DNA from: Lampris incognitus
Lineage: Eukaryota; Chordata; Actinopteri; Lampriformes; Lampridae
Reading direction: 5' to 3'
Length of the DNA: 64,000 nucleotides
NCBI RefSeq assembly: GCF_029633865.1
Contig: NC_079213.1
Coordinates: 102,758,923-102,822,922, forward strand
Both the position numbers and the translations under genes were made by a program. The stretch's first letter is position 1, and the number at the start of each line of letters is the position of its first letter. Positions 57,992 to 64,000 of the stretch are shown here, in pieces. Below the pieces are notes generated by a model. The model did no database searches and was not told where the DNA came from. It was given only the letters and a program-made list of their open reading frames with translations.

Positions 57992-58061
57992 ATGGCAGAG
58001 CGTGCAGGGGAAAAAAACAAGTCAATGTTTTTGGATTTTTTTTTCCAGAAGAGAAGGAAGG
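57992..58061 (+). CDS. Possible orphan first exon of an unknown gene
   Basis: ATG at 57992 opens 23 codons (MAERAGEKNKSMFLDFFFQK...) ending at a consensus donor GG|GTAAGA. The sequence just upstream (57885-57985) is CpG-rich, as in a promoter. The short lysine- and phenylalanine-rich start resembles the N-termini of hAT-derived or ZMYM1-like proteins, but that is weak. No second exon is seen before the Gypsy element at 58576. It could be chance. Confidence 0.25.
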
Positions 58062-58137
58062 GTAAGAATTTAGCCCATGCAGTAACTTTTCAATAATGGT
58101 TGAAGTTGCCCGTTGATTTATGATATGAACTGGATTC

Positions 58138-58190
58138 GGCACTTACAATCTCGACGAAGAGACATTCTCTTCGTGGTGATTGTAGGTGCC
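58138..58190. repeat. Near-perfect hairpin, 24-nt arms, 5-nt loop
   Basis: The arm beginning GGCACTTACAATC (58138-58161) pairs with 58167-58190 with one wobble and two mismatches; the loop is ACATT. It is stable enough to resemble a small pre-miRNA, but the loop is short. Confidence 0.6.
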
Positions 58191-58377
58191 GTTCAGCGGG
58201 CCCTATTCGTCTGATCCCACCGCGTGCTTCTATCGCCCTTCAGCTGGCTTGTCTCGTAAATAAATCACATTTCCAAAAAGCGAACTAAAACGGTAACGAC
58301 TCGTTCATTTTACTGTAAGGCACAAACAAAAGTTAACCACCCTATTGATAAATGCAAACGAACTTCAAGTAAATAAA

Positions 58378-58512
58378 TGTAGCCGGTTTTTTTTTCGCCC
58401 GATGCGGGATTCTAAACGAGGTGTCCAGCACCACAAGGCGACATCACTAACCGCTCGACTAAAGGGTCAGATCCGTTAGCTAGGGGCTAACGTGTCTTAT
58501 TAGTAGTTTGTA
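58378..58512 (-). mobile_element. 135-bp TG...CA element with tRNA-like boxes, copy 4 (minus)
   Basis: Reverse orientation relative to the other three, same length, more diverged (ends TGTAGCC and TTTGTA, and a T-run at 58386). No clear target duplication. Confidence 0.68.
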
Positions 58513-58575
58513 ATGTGATGTAATTAAGACGAAGAGGAAGCGGGGCAGGCTAAGCTAACTGCTAACCCATGCATA

Positions 58576-59294
58576 TGTAACCAGGTTAAAATTAATGTTT
58601 TTATTTTATTTTGTTTGAGTATGAAATATCACCAAATCCTGTCTGTGTGCTGTTATTTGTGTTTACTACATTTTATTTTATGTCATTATTTACTTTTATG
58701 TGTTTTACAACGACCGTCATATACGTGTACTGTCGTTTTAAGAGAGAGGTCTTATGGGTACACGGAAGACGGAACGCGGGGGAGGCCATTTTTGTTTTGT
58801 GGGAGGAGTCTCAAGCAGCAATCGAGCCGAGCCACGCGTGTTTCTTACCGTGGGACAGTTTTGCGGGTTGAGGAGAACGTAACCTTGAGTATCCCTGTAA
58901 GAAGATACTGCAAGCTGTGGGATAAAATACTTGTTTATCCTTTCTTACATCGGAGTCCCGTGGACGGTTTCTACTTCTAACGCACACGAGTGGAGTCCGG
59001 GCAGTGGTTGAACTTCGACCCCCACGTCCGTAAGAAACACCGCTCCCGCTGGAGGACTGGACGGTTGTCGAAGGGTTTGAAACCAAAATAAATGGCAAGG
59101 TGAGCCAAATAGAGTCCTGTGTGTCCCCCCTCCTTCCTTGATTATGATGATGATGATGATGATGAGAGACTGAGGGCCCCCCATAACACCTGGGACCCCA
59201 CCGAAAATAGAACACAACGCAGAGCTAACGATGAGAGTGACGGGCGTGCTGCAGGCTGACCAGCATAGAACAGCATAGGACTGCCCCCGTTACA
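58576..59294 (+). repeat. 5' LTR of Gypsy 2
   Basis: 719 bp, begins TGTAACC and ends CCGTTACA. Contains AATAAA at 59087-59092 and a (GAT)n stretch at about 59144-59164. The boundary is fixed by the adjacent primer-binding site. Confidence 0.88.
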
Positions 59295-59295
59295 T

Positions 59296-59307
59296 TGGTG
59301 CCGTGAC
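59296..59307 (+). other. Primer-binding site of Gypsy 2, tRNA-His type
   Basis: TGGTGCCGTGAC starts one base after the LTR. It is complementary to the 3' end of tRNA-His (…GTCACGGCA plus CCA) over 12 nt. Confidence 0.75.
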
Positions 59308-59748
59308 CCTCCTGGATTCTGAGAGTGACATCAGTTGCTCGCCGCGGGAGGCTGCTGTCGTCATCAAGCCCCAGACGTCCTCAGGTATTTCTATAGACTG
59401 TACACTCATGTTACAGTGGACTGGAGTTGAGCTGTGTGGACACTGAACAGTCATAGCTGTGGTTACCATGGACTGGGCTTGTGAACAGGACATTTGTATA
59501 TACTGAAGGAAGAAAAACACACGAAAAAAAAAGGAAAAAAAGGTTAATGTTGATGTGATTGAAGGACTCGTGTGAATAATCTATTGATCTAAACTACTGG
59601 ATATGTGCATATGTGATTAATCTATTGGTGAATTTGTTGATTGTGTGTGATTGTTTCAATCTCTTAGTGATTTCTAGATTCAATTATTTAAATGAATTGA
59701 GCTTTTCACTTTTTTATTTTATTTTATCTGAGTGTTAGAGGTAGGAAC
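59308..59748 (+). other. Gypsy 2 leader
   Basis: Untranslated stretch between primer site and gag start. AT-rich towards the ATG, with no long open frame. Confidence 0.6.
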
Positions 59749-61284
59749 ATGGCAGAGGGTGGTTCGTACGTAGGTGGGGGTAACATTGCTGATCAGGATC
59801 TTTTGGATCGCCAGTGTGCTATGGAGAGGGGGTACCAGTTAGATGTGGGTGGGGGTTTACGGCTAGGTGTAGGTAGGAGTTTCGGGCAGCTCTTAGAGGG
59901 CGGGGAACCAGACACCAGAGCACCAGGACCTAGAGACCCGACCACATTTGGCACTCCTCAGTTCACCTCCACACGCTACGTGGAATGGGCCAGGCCAGGT
60001 ATCAGCGAAGGGGCTGTGCTGGGTAACAGCGAGCAGCCAGTGGGTGAGTTAGCCATGCTCATTACTCGGTTAGCAGAGAAGATAGGAGAGTCAATCACTG
60101 CTAAGCTGCAGGAAACACAAATGCTTAGAAACACACACACAGACAGTGCTAGGTCTGCTGAACCGTGTTCGGAGACAGCTCCTAGTGTTAGAGTAGTAAT
60201 GCAGACAGACGCTAGGGAGCCTCCTATTTTCAGGGGCGATAGCTCTGATAAGTTTACAGTTCATGAGTGGGAGAGCCTTATGACTTTGTATTTGAGGAAG
60301 CGAGCCATTCCAGTTAGTGAGCAGTCACATGAGATTCTAGCTAAGCTTATGGGGAAAGCAGGGGACGTGGTGAGGATAAAGCTGCGCAACACATCTGTCG
60401 ACCACATAGCGAACCCCCACATTATTTTTGATGTACTGAAGCAACACTTTAGTGACTTCACATACTCGAGCATGCCCCTGGCGGACTTTTACAGTACGCT
60501 GCCCAAGCCAGGTGAGGACGCTATGGAGTATTGGATTAGGCTTAATAAGACAGTGGAGGTGGCTGACGAATGCTTGAAGTGGCAGGGCCATAGTATTGAA
60601 GAGCCAAGCCACGAGGTAAGCATGATGTTTATCAAACACTGTCCAGATCAGTCTCTTGCCAATGTTTTTAAGTTCAAGTCCGCAGGGAAATGGTCTGCTA
60701 GCGAGATCCAGGAGAGGCTTGATGAGCACATGCTGGAGAGGAAGTCCCGTGTTGCTGCAGGTGGACAACGTGAAGCAGGCGCGGTAGAGCGTAGGTTCCA
60801 TTCACAGGTTCATGTCCCTGTAGTCGACATGGCTCCCGACTTGAACACGACCGTGCCGGTGGTGCTATCTCCCGTCCCGGCTCATGCGTCATCTCCTATA
60901 CCATTTTGTGCAAGGTCTCCTACACCGTCTCCTGCACCTGTCTCTGGCGGTGATGATTATATGAGGAGTTTGGTGAGCTTGCTAGACCGTTTGGTCAAAA
61001 TGCAGACTCAGGTTCCAGTTAGCGCTGCAGTCCGGACACCGACGCAGACTCAACCGCCAGCTAGCGCCGCAGGGCAGGTGTCAGACGCACCGCAGAGGTT
61101 GTGCAGGGTTTGTAAGTCTCCGGATCACTCCACATTTTCCCACTGCAGCCGGGAGAACCGATGTATAAACTGTTTGTCTCCTGGTCATTGGAAGAGGGAC
61201 TGTCCTCACCCTCAGCCGCCCAACCAGCTCCGTTCTCAGCCTGGTGGAAGAGCTGGTCGTCAGTCTCGTCCGTTAAACTACTAA
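59749..61284 (+). CDS. Gag of Gypsy 2, intact, 511 residues
   Basis: Structural capsid/nucleocapsid polyprotein of the retrotransposon. The N-terminal part is Gly-rich (about 1-50). A capsid-like helical domain lies in the middle (about 160-330, including VHEWESLMTLYLRK and LADFYSTLPKPGEDAMEYW), then a Pro/Ser/Thr-rich linker. Two zinc knuckles follow at about 452-466 (CRVCKSPDHSTFSHC, CX2CX4HX5C) and 472-485 (CINCLSPGHWKRDC, canonical CX2CX4HX4C). It ends at TAA 61282-61284, which lies inside the frameshift signal spacer. Confidence 0.93.
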   Translation: MAEGGSYVGGGNIADQDLLDRQCAMERGYQLDVGGGLRLGVGRSFGQLLEGGEPDTRAPGPRDPTTFGTPQFTSTRYVEWARPGISEGAVLGNSEQPVGELAMLITRLAEKIGESITAKLQETQMLRNTHTDSARSAEPCSETAPSVRVVMQTDAREPPIFRGDSSDKFTVHEWESLMTLYLRKRAIPVSEQSHEILAKLMGKAGDVVRIKLRNTSVDHIANPHIIFDVLKQHFSDFTYSSMPLADFYSTLPKPGEDAMEYWIRLNKTVEVADECLKWQGHSIEEPSHEVSMMFIKHCPDQSLANVFKFKSAGKWSASEIQERLDEHMLERKSRVAAGGQREAGAVERRFHSQVHVPVVDMAPDLNTTVPVVLSPVPAHASSPIPFCARSPTPSPAPVSGGDDYMRSLVSLLDRLVKMQTQVPVSAAVRTPTQTQPPASAAGQVSDAPQRLCRVCKSPDHSTFSHCSRENRCINCLSPGHWKRDCPHPQPPNQLRSQPGGRAGRQSRPLNY

Positions 61285-61331
61285 ACCCACACCTAGAGAG
61301 GGATGGTGTGGGTAATGTAGATGTATCCCTC
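61272..61331 (+). promoter_or_regulatory. Probable -1 ribosomal frameshift signal between gag and pol
   Basis: The slippery heptamer G TTA AAC (61272-61278) is in the gag frame. It is followed by a 6-nt spacer holding the gag stop. Stem 1 pairs ACCCACACC (61285-61293) with GGTGTGGGT (61305-61313), 9 perfect pairs. The stem 1 loop segment GAGGGAT (61298-61304) pairs perfectly with ATCCCTC (61325-61331), making an H-type pseudoknot with a 4-nt first loop, no unpaired base between stems and an 11-nt last loop. pol is open in exactly the -1 frame. GUUAAAC is a known functional slippery sequence (equine arteritis virus). Confidence 0.88.
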
Positions 61332-64000
61332 ACTGATGTCTCCGACCTGGCTCACTTGTATGAAGACAAGTGTGCCAAAGCACCTCAGGGTTCGCGTATG
61401 GTCATTCAGGCGACACAGAGGATTCAGGCTTTCAGTGACTTGTTCTATGCTCCTGTTCTTATCAACCAGAGTGTGCAGCTTAATGGCATGTTGGATACTG
61501 GCTCTATGTCATGCAGTATCAGTGAAAATGCAGTAGAGAAGCTCCGCTCTAGGGGTGTTTTACCTGAGAAGCAGCAGCCTGAAGAGAACATTGTCTTGAT
61601 TGGCTGCGGTGGTCTGGAGACTAGGCCTGATGGTTTTTATGACCTCAACATGCAGCTTTATGGTGTTTCCTTTGTCATACCCACTCTGGTCGTGCCCGGT
61701 CAGCATGATGATCTGATAGTCGGCACAAACGTCATTAAACATGTGGCCCATGTACTCAAGAGTGGTACTGAGTACTGGGACATCGCGTCCAGACAGGAAC
61801 ATCCGTCTAGTCCTGACGTTGAACAGTTCTTGTCCATGTTCACGAATGTAGAGCGCTGGAGGGGTGGTGCAGTTCCTGAGAAGATAGGTACTGTTAAGCT
61901 CACCCAGGCCATGACACTCTTACCGAGGCACGAGCACTTAGTCTGGGGCAGACTTCCTGCTAAGGTGCCTATGTCAGCTGGAAGCACTGTTGTTGTGGAG
62001 CCGACAGACTCCAAGGCCATGCCACGCAGTGTCCTCGTAGGTCGACTTGTCACACCGCTCTGGGGTGATAGGTGGGTACCCATGACTGTTGTCAATCCAT
62101 CTGACAAAGCCATCACACTGAAAAGGAACTGCAAGTTGGCTGATGTGTTTCCATGCTTGGCGATTGAGGACTTTAATGTTTTCCAGGGACTGCAATCAGT
62201 TGCAGGGAGGCATGAGTCCAACGCCACAGATAGTGCCTGTCCCCCTGTCCAGCCGGCTAGGAGTTTGTCAGAGCTCGGACTCAGTGACATTGACCTCAGC
62301 TCCTGTCAGGTTAGTGAGGCATGCAAGTCCCAGCTCACTCAGCTGCTCACCGAGTACCATGACATCTTCTCCAGGGACTCTCTGGACTGTGGCGAGGTCA
62401 CAGGATACACACATCGCATCCATCTGGTGGATGAGCGCCCCTTTCGCTTGCCCTACAGGAGGGTTCCCCCAGCCCACTATCAGAAGTTGAGACAGGTTCT
62501 CACTGATATGGAGGAGAAAGGGATTATCCGGAAGTCCTCGAGCGCATACGCTTCACCGCTGGTTATGGTATGGAAGAAGGATGGCGGGCTTCGGATCTGC
62601 ACTGATTTCAGATGGCTGAATGCTCGGACCTTGAAAGACGCTCATCCCTTGCCACACCAGTCGGACTGTCTTGCCGCGCTGGGTGGTAACTGCCTCTTTA
62701 GTACGATGGACCTCACCTCTGGCTTCTTCAACATCCCAATGCATGAAGATGACAAGAAGTACACTGCTTTCACGACTCCCCTTGGGTTGCATGAATACAA
62801 TCGCATGCCACAGGGCCTTTGTAATAGCCCTGCAGCCTTCATGAGAATGATGATTGGGATCTTTGGGGATCTGAACTTCACGAAGCTTTTGTGCTATCTT
62901 GATGATCTTCTTGTCTTCGCGCCGTCAGAGGTTGAGGCTCTGTCGAGGCTCCGCACTGTGTTTCAGAGGTTGAGGGAGAACAACTTGAAACTGGCTCCGA
63001 AGAAGTGTCATCTGCTGCAGAAGCGGGTGCGGTTTTTGGGCCACGTGGTTGATGGCGGAGGTGTGTCTGTCGATCCCTCCAAAGTAGAGGTCATCTCCAA
63101 CATGACAGTGCAGGATCTCATGGAAGGTGATGGGTGCACGCCTTCTGTTCGTAGGATCAAATCTTTCCTTGGTATGGTATTTTACTACCAGCATTTCCTC
63201 CCGAACTGCTCCTCCGTGGCTAAGCCCCTGTTCGCCCTTACAGCTGGACAAAAGAGGAGGGGGAGGTCGGCTAAGGATAAGAAGCCCCATGGCAGCTTCC
63301 GTAAGCTTACCTCCGCAGACTGGACGGTGGAATGTGGGGAAGCATTTGATCTGTTGAAGACGATGTTACTGGAGTGTGTGGTGCTTGCCCATCCAGACTT
63401 TGAGGTGCCTTTCATTTTGTCGGTCGATGCGTCTTTGGACGGACTCGGCGCGGTGCTGTCTCAAGTGCCCCGAGGAGAGTCCAAGGCCAGACCTGTTGGT
63501 TTTGCAAGCAAGTCCCTCAGTGCCTCACAGCGGAAGTATCCAGCTCATAGACTGGAGTTCATGGCGCTGAAGTGGAGTGTTTGTGAAAAGTTCAGCCACT
63601 GGCTGAAGGGTCAAAGCTTCACCGTTTGGACAGATAATAATCCGCTGACTTATCTCCTAACGAAGCCGAAGCTTGACGCGTGTGAGATCCGCTGGGTGTC
63701 TAAGTTGGCGTCTTACACCTTCGATCTCAAACACCTGCCAGGGAAGAAAAACGTGGTGGCGGATGCATTGAGTCGCGACCCTTTTTCCAAGCCCGTCAGT
63801 CAGAGGCTACTTAGGGAGCCCTACCCGGCCCTTGTTCAGGAAGCCGACGGGGTTGAGGGGGACTCTGTGCAGGATGTTTTCAGACTCAGTTGCCAGTCCC
63901 AAACACTGAGTAGTGCGCGATCTGGGTTTGCTTGTGATGCAGCTGAGGTCAGGGCTTTTTGTCAAGCCAAATGTGACTGGCCTGATGCATCAGTATTCAC
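61278..64000 (+). CDS. Pol of Gypsy 2, intact, runs off the window
   Basis: Read in the -1 frame relative to gag, the frame is open from at least 61260 to 64000 with no stop, about 900 codons. Domains: aspartic protease with LDTGS (D at about 61494); reverse transcriptase about 62430-63080, starting at FRLPYRRVPP, with DLTSGFFNIPM, GLCNSPAAFMRMM and the catalytic CYLDDLLVF at 62894-62905; RNase H with LSVDASLDGLGAVL (about 63420), TDNNPLTYLL, and the closing LPGKKNVVADALSRDPF (63730-63785). The integrase is beyond 64000. It has no independent start near its beginning, so expression probably depends on the frameshift signal at 61272-61331. Confidence 0.93.

Larger units (their letters stand above)
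58576..64000 (+). mobile_element. Gypsy LTR retrotransposon 2, 5' part, coding regions intact
   Basis: A 5' LTR, primer site, leader, gag and pol read without a single stop or shift, apart from the programmed-looking gag-pol junction. Integrase and the 3' LTR lie beyond the window. It is not closely related to Gypsy 1 at 19943: the LTR, primer tRNA and gag all differ. Confidence 0.95.

Overview
The window is teleost fish nuclear DNA. Two split vertebrate genes lie on the minus strand, each with clean GT-AG introns. They sit in a dense layer of fish-type transposable elements: Tc1-like, hAT and Harbinger-type DNA elements, Gypsy LTR elements, LINEs of several kinds, a Penelope-like piece and several tRNA-derived SINE families. 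Most open frames outside the two genes belong to these elements or are chance.

Layout: 1-1352 is a dead Tc1-like transposon. 1847-17687 is the chloride channel gene CLCC1 (minus strand). I can follow eight coding exons in continuous phase from signal peptide to acidic tail, about 530 codons; the far 3' end seems to lie left of the window. Its introns hold SINEs, a fold-back Tc1-like element (8041-9238), a hAT element with an intact 645-residue transposase (11357-13745) and LINE debris. 17688-19200 is the CLCC1 upstream region and LINE ORF1 fragments. 19430-27640 is a three-level nest: a hAT element inside a Gypsy element inside a LINE, with target duplications at the two inner levels. 27640-30733 is intergenic, with SINEs and short LTR-like elements.

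30734-56305 is FTSJ3 (Spb1 family, pre-rRNA 2'-O-methyltransferase), minus strand. All 21 coding exons join in phase to give 844 residues with the catalytic K-D-K-E set. Its introns contain SINEs, LINE reverse-transcriptase fragments, a Penelope-like GIY-YIG remnant flanked by long inverted repeats, a Harbinger-type MITE and microsatellites. Two CACGTG E-boxes and a perfect TGACGTCA site lie just upstream of the start. 56306-58575 is intergenic, with 135-bp TG...CA elements carrying tRNA-like boxes, a hAT-like MITE, a possible orphan first exon and a miRNA-like hairpin.

58576-64000 is the 5' part of a second Gypsy element: a 719-bp LTR, a tRNA-His-type primer site, an intact gag, and a pol frame with no stop to the window edge. 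Gag and pol are joined by what looks like a textbook -1 ribosomal frameshift signal: GTTAAAC, a 6-nt spacer and a perfect H-type pseudoknot (9-bp and 7-bp stems). This is the most striking structure in the window.

The two host genes do not form a pathway. CLCC1 is an ER membrane protein and FTSJ3 is a nucleolar ribosome-biogenesis enzyme. They share only strand and neighbourhood.
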